Assembly (NCBI RefSeq): GCF_003952465.1
Contig: NZ_CP034448.1
Location: 5,681,001-5,745,000, forward strand
DNA: 64,000 nucleotides
Direction: 5' to 3'
From: Mesorhizobium sp. M1B.F.Ca.ET.045.04.1.1
GTDB taxonomy: Bacteria > Pseudomonadota > Alphaproteobacteria > Rhizobiales > Rhizobiaceae
Part shown: positions 1 through 7,206 of the stretch, in pieces
Numbering within the stretch: position 1 is the first letter of the stretch
Layout of the letters: each line of letters opens with the position of its first letter
Made by a program: the position numbers and the translations under genes
Notes under the pieces: generated by a model
Seen by the model: only the letters and a program-made list of their open reading frames with translations
Told to the model about the DNA's origin: nothing
The model's database searches: none

Positions 1-215
1 TCGCTGACCTGGTACTGCAGCGCGGTCCCCGCCTCCGCGCCGCCGAGCACGGCCTGGTAAGCCTCGCCGATGGCTTCAGCCGGAAACAGCGAGGGATCCG
101 GAATGCCGCCGGCAAAGGAGATGATGTCGGGCTGGTCGAGCAGCTTCAACAGCTCGCGGATTTCCGAGGCCTTCATGCGCGACGAGCGCGAGGCCAGAAG
201 GTTCAACAGGGTCAA
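1..215 (-). CDS. PLP-dependent aminotransferase, N-terminal part (cut by window start)
   Basis: The minus-strand reading frame runs off the left edge, so only about 71 N-terminal residues are visible. They contain the stretch ISFAGGIPDPSLFP followed by a Q-Y-Q-like segment, which is typical of class I/II aminotransferases related to 2-aminoadipate/MocR-type enzymes (PLP-dependent transamination in the cytosol). The chosen start is TTG at 215, because GGGAGGT lies six bases upstream. An in-frame ATG at 177 has no comparable site. A perfect inverted repeat lies about 30 bases upstream of the start. Substrate cannot be told from this fragment. Confidence 0.75.
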   Translation of the reverse strand, partial: MTLLNLLASRSSRMKASEIRELLKLLDQPDIISFAGGIPDPSLFPAEAIGEAYQAVLGGAEAGTALQYQVS

Positions 216-245
216 GGCGCACCTCCCGCGGGGCGTTTCGTATTT

Positions 246-266
246 TAGGTCAACCAGGCTGACCTA
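246..266. promoter_or_regulatory. Inverted repeat TAGGTCA-N7-TGACCTA, candidate operator
   Basis: Two perfect 7-bp arms are separated by seven bases, 30-50 bases upstream of the aminotransferase TTG start. Position and symmetry fit the binding site of a dimeric regulator (GntR- or Lrp-type would be plausible). No regulator gene is visible, so this is an inference from symmetry and place. Confidence 0.45.
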
Positions 267-523
267 TTATCAGCCTCCGCGCCCGGCGTGAATAGCCCAA
301 ACGGTCATAGCCCATCGTCCAGGCGACATTGTTGTTCACACTTGTCAAAATCGCCGCAACACTTTTGGGCGCCCTGCGCTGGCCCACATATTTTCCGTTG
401 GCCCACATATTTTCACAAATGCTAATGGAAAAATGTTGCGGGCCGAACGGCTTCGGCGCAGCATGAAATACCAGGAGCCGGATAGAGCGGGAAAATCAAT
501 CCGGCCGAACGGGGATGGGGGCA

Positions 524-1264
524 ATGACACTCGAACTTATCGGGGCCGGATTCGGCCGCACCGGCACGTGGTCCACTTTCGCCGCGCTGAACAGGCTCGG
601 CTTTCCGAGCTACCACATGCAGGAAGTCATCTTAAACAAGGCCAACAAGGGCCATCTCGACTTCTGGCGCAAGGTGGCCAACAGCCCGCCCGGCAGCCAG
701 CATGACTGGAACCGCGTGTTCGCCAATTATCGCGCCACCGTCGACAATCCGGGCTGCTGCGTGTGGCGCGAACTGATGGCCGCCTACCCACGCGCCAAGG
801 TGCTTTTGACGCTGCATCCGCGCGGAGCCGAAGCCTGGTATGACAGCACCATCGACACGATCTACTTCACCGAAAATGTCTGGCAGTTCAAGGTGCTGGA
901 ATGGCTGACTCCGTTCGGCCGCAAATTCGGCGACATGTCGAACAAGCTGGTCTGGGGCCGCGCCCTGAAAGGCGTCATGGACGATCGCGACAAGGCGGTG
1001 GCGCGCTACAACGCCTATATCGACGAAGTGAAGGCGGCGGTGTCGCCGGAAAGGCTCCTGGTCTTCAAGGTGACCGACGGTTGGGGCCCGCTTTGCGATT
1101 TCCTCGGCGTTCCGCTTCCGAACGAGCCCTTCCCCAACCTCAACGACCGCGCCAGCATCAAGAAGATCATCCGCGACATGATCGTCGGCTCCTATGTGAT
1201 GCTGGCCGGCGTGGCGCTGGCGATCGCACTGGCGGTCGGCGGGCTCTGGTGGTGGCTGGGGTAG
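524..1264 (+). CDS. Sulfotransferase-like P-loop protein with C-terminal membrane anchor
   Basis: A 246-residue protein beginning MTLELIGAGFGRTGT. The GxGFGRTGT stretch is the P-loop-like, PAPS-binding element of the Sulfotransfer_4 group. Later motifs (LMAAYPRAKVLLTLHPRGAEAWYDS; LLVFKVTDGWGPLCDFLGVP) match the same family. The last 30 residues (SYVMLAGVALAIALAVGG and on) form a hydrophobic helix, so the enzyme is probably tail-anchored. The start at 524 is preferred over the in-frame ATG at 515, because the second sulfotransferase of this window (47.2-47.8 kb) begins with the same spacing to the P-loop. Acceptor substrate unknown; bacterial members are mostly uncharacterised. Confidence 0.75.
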   Translation: MTLELIGAGFGRTGTWSTFAALNRLGFPSYHMQEVILNKANKGHLDFWRKVANSPPGSQHDWNRVFANYRATVDNPGCCVWRELMAAYPRAKVLLTLHPRGAEAWYDSTIDTIYFTENVWQFKVLEWLTPFGRKFGDMSNKLVWGRALKGVMDDRDKAVARYNAYIDEVKAAVSPERLLVFKVTDGWGPLCDFLGVPLPNEPFPNLNDRASIKKIIRDMIVGSYVMLAGVALAIALAVGGLWWWLG

Positions 1265-1498
1265 CTATAGCCATCCCCAGCGGTCGGTAGGGCCGGCGAC
1301 GCGGCCCGGGGTTCCGTCGAATGGCGGAATTGCCGATATATTAGAATAGGCGCATGTTATCGCAAGCCGAAGCCATGCTCCGGCTGAACCGCCATTGGCC
1401 ATGTTTGCCCAGGTGGTCCACGGACCAGGTCAAATGTCAGGGAAAACCAGGAAAGTCCGTGCTGCTCACACCATCGGGCAGCCCGAGACGTGATATTT
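1265..1498. other. Intergenic region without recognisable feature
   Basis: This 234-bp gap between the sulfotransferase-like gene and the GYD gene shows no convincing reading frame or repeat. It presumably carries the promoter of the GYD gene. Confidence 0.5.
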
Positions 1499-1511
1499 GG
1501 AGGAGACAGCC

Positions 1512-1825
1512 ATGAAGGTCACCATATTGGCGAATTACGAACCCCAGGCCGCCAAGGGGCTTATGCAGGGATCGGACCGGGAAGCTGCGGTCAAGGCGCT
1601 TTTTGAAAGCGTCGGCGGCAAGATGAGCAGCCTGATGTTCACGCGCGGCAAGTATGACGTCGTCGTCAATGGCGAGGTGCCGGACCAGACCGCCGGGATG
1701 GGCATGGCGCTTGCGGTGCGGGCAAGTGGCTCGGTGAGCGACCTCGTCGTCCTCGAAGAGCTCGACATGAAGGGGTGCTCGCAGCCGCCAACAAGGCTGC
1801 CGGCGTCTACAAGCCCGCCGGCTGA
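1512..1825 (+). pseudogene. GYD-domain protein with a one-base frameshift near the C terminus
   Basis: The gene starts with ATG at 1512 behind GGAGGAGA. About 87 residues of a GYD domain are read in frame (MKVTILANYEPQAAKGL, then a KYDVVV core and SDLVVLEELDMKG). At the G4 run (1772-1775) the frame leaves the family. Adding one G restores VLAAANKAAGVYKPAG and a stop at 1823-1825, the expected length of about 104 residues. As written, the frame instead runs to 2150 through palindromic repeats, which is not credible coding sequence. GYD proteins are small alpha/beta-barrel dimers of unknown function. A homopolymer sequencing error is as likely as a real mutation. Confidence 0.75.
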
Positions 1826-1878
1826 CCGTCTTGGCCAGCCAGGACGGACAAGCGTGCCGGTGCTGCCTGGCGTCCACC

Positions 1879-2110
1879 TAAAGCGCGTCGCGATCTTTCA
1901 GATTCGCTCTGTGCGCTTTAGGTTTTTGATCTTACGCATGTCTTTGTCCCGAAACCGGTTTCCCACTTTCGGGAGACATGCTCGAAAGCGCGTGGCGTCG
2001 AACGGATTCGAGCGACGCGCTTTAAGCCTTTGTTTTGATGCATGTCGTTGTCCCAGAACCGCTAAACACTTCTGGGCGACATGCATTAGGTTTTTGATTT
2101 TACGCAATTC
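1879..2110. repeat. Cluster of rhizobial extragenic palindromes (family C)
   Basis: Three imperfect palindromes lie back to back. One spans 1936-1981 (GCATGTC...GACATGC with a central CCGGTTTCCCAC). One spans 1985-2023 with AAAGCGCGT/ACGCGCTTT arms. One spans 2038-2086 with perfect ATGCATGTCG/CGACATGCAT arms. The phrase TTAGGTTTTTGAT occurs before the first and after the last. A related unit is at 20924-20972. Such CCGGTTTCCCAC-centred palindromes are common in Rhizobiales genomes. Confidence 0.8.
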
Positions 2111-2146
2111 CGGACGGAAACCGCCGCGTGCCTTTCCTGGAATTGC

Positions 2147-2302
2147 TTAAAACGGCAACCGAATCTCATCGTCATGAGCGGTCTGCCGCCAGCCGATGTC
2201 CTTACGGATCTCCGGCGGCAGTTCGTTCAGCTCGCGCATCGTCCTGCGGCGCTTGCTTGCCCGCGCAAAGGCGGCGCGGATGCGGTTAAGGCTTTTGAAC
2301 AT
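2147..2302 (-). CDS. DUF1127 small arginine-rich protein
   Basis: A 51-residue basic protein starting MFKSLNRIRAAFARASKRRR and ending in ELPPEIRKDIGWR. The LxxLPPEIRKDIGW phrase is the hallmark of DUF1127 (YjiS-like). The start at 2302 is fixed by GGAGGT five bases upstream; the open frame continues further but without a better start. In alphaproteobacteria, DUF1127 proteins have been linked to C1/phosphate metabolism and RNA regulation, but the role of this copy is not shown by the sequence. It stands alone between a repeat cluster and the MscS gene. Confidence 0.85.
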   Translation of the reverse strand: MFKSLNRIRAAFARASKRRRTMRELNELPPEIRKDIGWRQTAHDDEIRLPF

Positions 2303-2483
2303 CGGGACCTCCACAAGCAGCGGCAGAAAGTCTGCCCGCTCACCGGGCGCCGCTTTTGAGGTGCGTCTGTAACCGGCCGATTGCGCGCGAACGGTGAAAT
2401 GCTTCACGAAGCCGGAGCGCCCTGAAACATATGCATGCAAATTAATTTAAACGACGGAGGCGCATGGTCGCGCTCGCCACCGT

Positions 2484-3791
2484 TCAGCGTGCCGCCCAAT
2501 TGCCTTTCTGCCCAGCCCCGTCCCTCACGATGATTTCGCGGTGCGGATAGGGGATGCCTATGCCATTCTTTTTGAACGTATCCCACAGCGCCAGCAGCAC
2601 CTTGCCACGCACATTGGTCAGGCCCTGCTGCGGATCGTGGATCCAGAAGCGCAGGACGAAGTTGAGCGAGGAGTCGCCGAACCCCGTCAGCCAGCAGACC
2701 GGCCGCCGATCGGCTTCGACCCGCCCGACGCTGATCGCGGCCTCGATCGCCAGTTCGCTGACCTTGTGCGGATCGGCGTCGTAGGAGACGCCAAAATCCA
2801 CATCGAGCCGCACGAGGTTGTCGCTGAACGACCAATTGATGACCCTTTGGGTGATGAAGTCTTCATTCGGGATCAGATATTCGCGGCCGTCGCGCGTCAC
2901 CACCGAGACGAAGCGCGCCCGCAATTCCCGTATCCAGCCGAATGTGCCTTCGAGCGAGATGGTGTCGCCCGGCTTGATAGACTTGTCGAGCAGGATGATC
3001 ATGCCGGAGACGAAATTCGAAACGACCTTCTGCAGCCCGAAGGCGAGACCGACGCCGATCGCGCCGGAAAAGACCGTCAGCGCCGTCAGGTCGACGCCGA
3101 CGGCGGAAAGGGCGAAGGCGCCGGCAACCAGGACCAGGCCGATCTTCGCCACCTTGCCGATGAGGACGCGGATCGAGGGCGTCAGCTCCTCGGAGATGCG
3201 GACGCGCTCGTCGACATAATTGCCGATGACCACGGCGAACCAGACCGTGGCGGCCAGCAGCAGCACCGCCTTGAGTAGCAGCAGGGCCGAAAGGCGGACC
3301 GCGCCCATGGGGATTGCGAGGCTGTCCAGCAACGTCGCGGTCTCGTCGCTGACGCCCAGGATGACAAGCGCCGCGTAGGTCCAGATCAGCCAGCCGAGAA
3401 GGCGGGCGACGAGGCGGTTGTGAACCATGCGTGACAGCACAGACGCGAAAAGCCACGCGAGCGACAGCGAAAGGGCGACATGGATGAGGTAGAGGTGGCT
3501 CGGCCACACGAAAGGGCGCATGAGGTTGAGCGCGGCAAGCAGGAAGAGTGTGAAGAGGATCCAGTCCGTGCGTCGCAACAGGGCGATGACGACCCTCAGC
3601 AGTCCGGGATGACCCTTGATCTGTCGTGCCCGGTCCTCAACGAGAAGCTCGACGCGCCGTCCGGCAAACCTGGCCGCGAGGAACAGCGTGAGGATGATGG
3701 CGAGCTGGTAGAAGAGCCACAGCGAGGTGGCGTAGTTGAACCATTCGCTGGACCAGGCCAGCGCTCGGCTGATGGCGTCGCGAACATCCAT
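2484..3791 (-). CDS. MscS-family mechanosensitive ion channel
   Basis: A 435-residue inner-membrane protein. Four to five hydrophobic helices fill residues 20-250. They are followed by the pore-lining TM3 and beta domain of MscS: GVDLTALTVFSGAIGVGLAFGLQKVVSNFVSG, then LDKSIKPGDTISLEGTFGWI and VTRDGREYLIPNEDFI. Such channels open under membrane tension and release solutes on osmotic downshift. The ATG at 3791 is preferred over an in-frame GTG two codons upstream; neither has a strong ribosome site. The N-terminal helices beyond the MscS minimum place it among the longer YbdG/YnaI-like members. Confidence 0.9.
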   Translation of the reverse strand: MDVRDAISRALAWSSEWFNYATSLWLFYQLAIILTLFLAARFAGRRVELLVEDRARQIKGHPGLLRVVIALLRRTDWILFTLFLLAALNLMRPFVWPSHLYLIHVALSLSLAWLFASVLSRMVHNRLVARLLGWLIWTYAALVILGVSDETATLLDSLAIPMGAVRLSALLLLKAVLLLAATVWFAVVIGNYVDERVRISEELTPSIRVLIGKVAKIGLVLVAGAFALSAVGVDLTALTVFSGAIGVGLAFGLQKVVSNFVSGMIILLDKSIKPGDTISLEGTFGWIRELRARFVSVVTRDGREYLIPNEDFITQRVINWSFSDNLVRLDVDFGVSYDADPHKVSELAIEAAISVGRVEADRRPVCWLTGFGDSSLNFVLRFWIHDPQQGLTNVRGKVLLALWDTFKKNGIGIPYPHREIIVRDGAGQKGNWAAR

Positions 3792-3873
3792 TGCCACACG
3801 ACCATCATAGACGGGCTAATAAACCCGCCGTTGCGGGGCCTATTCAAAGCCGCGCGTTCACGCGCTCGGGCGA

Positions 3874-4050
3874 CTATGCGCCGGCGGCGCGTTGGCGTTT
3901 GTCCGACGGACTCTTCCGTTGATCCTCTTGGTCGATCTCGTCCATCGCCTGTTCCCAAAAGCGCAAGTCGGCGCCCTCGGGCTTTCCTTCTTTTTCCCAA
4001 AGCTCATAGGCACGCTGGCGGATGCGTTCTTCCCTGGTCTGGTCAGCCAT
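3874..4050 (-). CDS. DUF2934 small protein
   Basis: A 58-residue protein starting MADQTREERIRQRAYELWEK and continuing GKPEGADLRFWEQAMDEI. The pattern R-I-R-x-R-A-Y-x-L-W-E-x-E-G-x-P-x-G is the DUF2934 signature. ATG at 4050 follows GGGAGG at a six-base distance. The gene is transcribed towards the MscS gene, 82 bases ahead of it, so co-transcription is possible. Function of the family is unknown. Confidence 0.85.
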   Translation of the reverse strand: MADQTREERIRQRAYELWEKEGKPEGADLRFWEQAMDEIDQEDQRKSPSDKRQRAAGA

Positions 4051-4221
4051 GAAAACCTCCCGGTCTCTGTTTCACCGGAAGGAACGTCGGCGCCAGCGAA
4101 ACGATCCATGCGAAGGCCTGGCGGCAGCCGATTTTCTCAGGCCCCCTCAACCAACCATTTCGCCATCCTTGGCAATCTGCGGCTCGATAGACCGGGCGCA
4201 GGCCGGACCGCGGCGATGCGG

Positions 4222-5445
4222 TCAGCTCGTCATCCTGCTGTCCCTCGCGACCAGCATGCCTCGGCGAAAGACCGTGCGCTCCCTCGGCACCGCCACCACC
4301 GCTTCCGGCACGTGCTCGGCCTTCAGCGCGACGAAATCGGCCTTGGCGCCGACCGCAATGCCATAGCCTTCGAGGCCCAGCGCCTTGGCGCCGGCATGGC
4401 TCACCAAGTCACAGGCCGCTTCCAGTTCCCGATCCTCGTAGAAGCCGGAACGGTAGCCGATCATGTTGGCGCGGTTCAGCATGTCGCCATCGCCATAGGG
4501 CCACCAGGAATCGCGGATATTGTCGGAACCGGCAAAGACCGTGACGCCCGCCTTGCGGAGCGCGGCCACCGGCGGAAAAGGATGGTTGCCGGGGGCATTG
4601 GTCATGATGGCAACGCCGGAGGCTGCAAGCATCTCGCCGGCCCTGGCCAGAGTGTCGGCGGAAATGTGGCCCAGTGCATAGGCGTGGCTGACGGCGACCT
4701 TGCCTTGCATGCTCATCGCCGCGGTCCGGGCGCATATCTCCTCGATCTCGAACAGGCCAAGTGTGCCGCCGTCATGCAGATGGATGTCGACCCCAACGCC
4801 GCGCCTTTCGGCAAGGCCGAAGACAACGTCGAGATGGCCGTTCACATCGCGGTCGAAGCTCGCCGGGTCGAGCCCGCCGATCAGGTCGCAGCCGAGTTTC
4901 AGGGCCTCGTCCAGGAGCTCCGCCGTGCGCGGGGAAGACAGAATGCCGCTCTGCGGGAAGGCGACGAGCTGGATGTCGATCAGCTCGCGATATTTCTCAC
5001 GCACGCCTAGGATCGTCTCGACATGCTTCAGCCCGACAGCGGCATCGACCATGACATGGCTGCGCATGGCGAGACTGCCATGGCCGACGCAAAGCTCGAG
5101 CTGGTTCTTCGCGCGCTCATCCATCGGCGCGGCCTGCTCAAGGCTCCGCATCTGGAAGGCGACGCGCTCGCGCACGTCAAAACCGTCGGTGCAGGGAATG
5201 TGCGGACGCCAGGCATCGCCATAGAAGGAGGTGTCGAGGTGGATGTGGCCCTCGACGAAGGCCGGCAGCACGAGCTGACCGGCGAGGTCGACGGCGCCGG
5301 CCGGCGGAGCGGCGGCATTGGCGGCGGGCGCGATGGCGCTGAAGCGGCCGCCGGTGACGGTCAGGTCGGCCAGCGAGCCATCGGCGAGCCTGGCGTTGAG
5401 GAAATGGGTTTGGCGCAAGATGCAATCCATTGGGAGCGAAAGCAT
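4222..5445 (-). CDS. Cytosine deaminase-like amidohydrolase
   Basis: A 407-residue member of the metal-dependent amidohydrolase superfamily close to cytosine deaminase (CodA). Metal-binding elements are visible in order: GHIHLDTSF near residue 65 (HxH), HLHDGG (around residue 230), SHAYALG (around 260), and GSDNIRDSWWPYGDGDML (around 325), where the Asp is the catalytic metal ligand. It also has the N-terminal beta-sandwich part (LVLPAFVEGH). The likely reaction is hydrolytic deamination of a pyrimidine or related ring; an isoguanine or other substrate cannot be excluded. No transporter is adjacent. ATG at 5430 is an alternative start. Confidence 0.8.
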   Translation of the reverse strand: MLSLPMDCILRQTHFLNARLADGSLADLTVTGGRFSAIAPAANAAAPPAGAVDLAGQLVLPAFVEGHIHLDTSFYGDAWRPHIPCTDGFDVRERVAFQMRSLEQAAPMDERAKNQLELCVGHGSLAMRSHVMVDAAVGLKHVETILGVREKYRELIDIQLVAFPQSGILSSPRTAELLDEALKLGCDLIGGLDPASFDRDVNGHLDVVFGLAERRGVGVDIHLHDGGTLGLFEIEEICARTAAMSMQGKVAVSHAYALGHISADTLARAGEMLAASGVAIMTNAPGNHPFPPVAALRKAGVTVFAGSDNIRDSWWPYGDGDMLNRANMIGYRSGFYEDRELEAACDLVSHAGAKALGLEGYGIAVGAKADFVALKAEHVPEAVVAVPRERTVFRRGMLVARDSRMTS

Positions 5446-5512
5446 TATTCGTCGCCGCTGTGGAGGCCGCGGTCAATGCGGCGAGAGGTTGAAAGTGTTT
5501 CGCGCAAGCTGA

Positions 5513-5672
5513 TCTCCCCCCTCGAGGGGGGAGATGTCGCCGGAGGCGACAGAGGGGGTCGTTGCGCGTGGAGCGCCGGCCGCTTCTTGCTTCCGCCAGG
5601 CGCCGGCGCTCGATGTGAGACGACCCCCTCTGGCCGCTTCGCGGCCATCTCCCCCTCAAGGGGGGAGATTAC
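5513..5672. repeat. Mosaic intergenic palindrome (family A)
   Basis: Two outer arms built from CTCCCCCCTCGAGGGGGGAG and its relatives bracket GACAGAGGGGGTCG on one side and CGACCCCCTCTGGC on the other, around a variable middle of roughly 50 bp. This unit recurs at least ten times in full and about ten times in part in this window, always between genes. It is a non-coding structured repeat of the kind known as mosaic elements in rhizobia. Confidence 0.85.
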
Positions 5673-5714
5673 GCCCTGCCTATTCCGCTATCGCGGAAGT
5701 GCGCGCGCCTTGAA

Positions 5715-5856
5715 GATATGCAATGCTATATCTGCGGTACGAGGCCGCCGTGGTCGACGCGGACGCCCAAGCACATCCCCAACAATGTCGCCCCCAACGG
5801 CCGCGTCGACCATGAACTGAACGGCGATCTGACCCGGGTCGCCGTTTTGTTTTGGG
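5715..5856 (+). ncRNA. Candidate structured RNA ending in an intrinsic terminator
   Basis: A perfect 12-bp inverted repeat (TGGTCGACGCGG at 5751-5762 with CCGCGTCGACCA at 5801-5812) encloses a 38-base loop containing a weaker ACAT/ATGT pairing. Just downstream, ACGGCGA (5821-5827) pairs with TCGCCGT (5839-5845) and is followed by TTTTGTTTT, which looks like a Rho-independent terminator for the plus strand. No credible protein is encoded. Promoter and 5' end are uncertain. I cannot match it to a known RNA family. It could instead be a leftover of a lost gene's 3' end. Confidence 0.4.
5821..5853 (+). terminator. Putative Rho-independent terminator
   Basis: A 7-bp GC-rich stem (ACGGCGA/TCGCCGT) with an 11-base loop is followed by a T-rich tract on the plus strand. 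It faces the convergent 3' end of the GFA gene, so it ends plus-strand transcription of whatever lies at 5.7-5.8 kb. Confidence 0.55.
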
Positions 5857-5860
5857 TCGA

Positions 5861-6316
5861 TCAGGCCTGTGTCTTGGCGTATTCCGCGACCAGCCCCTCA
5901 TATTCCTCGAAGGCCGGCAGGGCCGCGTAGCTGTGCACGGCTGGCGTCGTCGCCCAGGGCAATTTCTCGCTGGTCCAGGTCTCGATGAAGGGCGTGAACC
6001 AGGCGGGGTCGTCGAGCATGGTCGGGCGCAGGTTGACGAACCAGTCGAGCCCCTCCGGCCGGGTGAACATCCAGCTCATGCAGTAGCCGCAGAAATAGTG
6101 CCTCGAGGCGCCGTGCAGGCCGCCGATCACCGGCTCGCCCTTGATGATCTCGAAGCCATCCGCAGGAATGGCGGCGCTCAGCGAATAGGCGCTGGATGAC
6201 ATAAGCTGGCAGCCGGTGCAGTGGCAGGCCATAGTGAGCAGCGGCTTTGCCGAAATCTTCAGGCGCACGCGGCCGCAGCGGCAGCCTCCTTCGGCGGGAA
6301 GGGTAAGGGTTGGCAC
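5861..6316 (-). CDS. GFA/CENP-V family zinc protein
   Basis: A 151-residue protein with the cysteine pattern of the glutathione-dependent formaldehyde-activating (GFA) fold: GGCRCGRVR at residues 10-18, ACHCTGCQ near 30-37 and HYFCGYCMSW near 93-102. These cysteines bind zinc. The start is GTG at 6316, supported by AAGGAGT seven bases upstream. The gene follows the isochorismatase-like gene at 92 bases on the same strand and may share its transcript. The family name comes from Gfa of Paracoccus; most members have no proven formaldehyde role. Confidence 0.85.
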   Translation of the reverse strand: MPTLTLPAEGGCRCGRVRLKISAKPLLTMACHCTGCQLMSSSAYSLSAAIPADGFEIIKGEPVIGGLHGASRHYFCGYCMSWMFTRPEGLDWFVNLRPTMLDDPAWFTPFIETWTSEKLPWATTPAVHSYAALPAFEEYEGLVAEYAKTQA

Positions 6317-6408
6317 GGTGGGACTCCTTAGTGGGGTCGCGGTCGTCGAACGGGACTTTTACAACAAACGCCGGCGGGACAGCGCGGGGCGCGAAGGAAC
6401 GCGGCCTC

Positions 6409-6966
6409 TCAGTGTTCACCCCCAACCAACGCCCTCGTCGTCGTCAGCCGCACGCCCTGCTTCACGAAAGCCTCGTTGTGCCGCGTGATGATGTCAGGCG
6501 CCTTCTCCTCCTGAGAATCCAGCGTCGAATGCGCATCCGAAACCACGGTGACGCCAAGCCCTTCGGCAAAGGCCCCTTTCACCGTTGCGGCAACGCAGAA
6601 ATCGGTCTGGGCGCCGATGAGCATCACATCGCTCGCGCCCTGCCCCGCGACCCACTGCCCAAGCTCGGCGTTGGAGAAAGCATTACCGACCGTCTTGCCG
6701 AAGGTCGGCTCGTCGGCGGCCTGGCCGAGCAACGGCCATACCGGCCAGCCGGAAGCGCCCGGCGCCAGCGGATCGCCCTCCGGCCCATCATGACGGATGA
6801 AGGCCACCTTGCGGCCGGTGTGCCGCGCCCAGTCGATCAGTTTTCGAGCGCGCTCGGCAATTGCGTCGGCGTCATGGATCGGCGGATCGAAACGACCGTC
6901 GAACATCCCGGTCTGCAGGTCGATGACGATGAGCGGAGCGGTGGCGGAGGGAGCTGTGTTTGGCAT
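6409..6966 (-). CDS. Isochorismatase-family cysteine hydrolase
   Basis: A 185-residue protein with the complete catalytic set of the cysteine hydrolase family: Asp16 in VIDLQTGMF, a Lys in FGKTVGNAF near residue 90, and a Cys in GAQTDFCVAAT near residue 123. Members hydrolyse isochorismate, nicotinamide, carbamoyl groups or related amides. The context gives no substrate, although the downstream GFA gene could be co-transcribed. The ribosome site before ATG 6966 is weak. Confidence 0.85.
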   Translation of the reverse strand: MPNTAPSATAPLIVIDLQTGMFDGRFDPPIHDADAIAERARKLIDWARHTGRKVAFIRHDGPEGDPLAPGASGWPVWPLLGQAADEPTFGKTVGNAFSNAELGQWVAGQGASDVMLIGAQTDFCVAATVKGAFAEGLGVTVVSDAHSTLDSQEEKAPDIITRHNEAFVKQGVRLTTTRALVGGEH

Positions 6967-7013
6967 GGCGGCGAGGATAGCCTGGGTGGAGGATGGGTCA
7001 AGCGGCAGCCTCT

Positions 7014-7203
7014 CCTTCTCCCCTTGCGGGAGAAGGTGGATCGGCGCGCAGCGCCGAGACGGATGAGGGGTGCTGGAAGGAACGAGACGCCGAAAGATTG
7101 AGCGATTTTTAGCGCGTATTTCTTTTAAGCAGCGATCCGGCCAACACCCCTCATCCGTCCGAGCTTCGCTCGGCCACCTTCTCCCACAAGGGGAGAAGGA
7201 GGG
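7014..7203. repeat. Inverted-repeat intergenic element (family B)
   Basis: Outer arms CTTCTCCCCTTGCGGGAGAAG and CTTCTCCCACAAGGGGAGAAG each form a hairpin and are themselves inverted around a middle with GATGAGGGGTG / CACCCCTCATCC. Related copies lie at 49738-49892, 52846-52996 and 62857-62996. It separates the isochorismatase-like gene from the 3' end of the LysR gene and may also act as a terminator. Confidence 0.8.
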
Positions 7204-7206
7204 GTG

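Noticed and set aside
1497..2150. 217-codon GYD protein as written
   Set aside because: The last 130 codons run through non-coding palindromes. A one-base correction gives the normal family length.
5718..5930. 70-codon plus-strand ORF across the structured RNA
   Set aside because: It passes through the terminator hairpin and into the antisense of the GFA gene. No family content.
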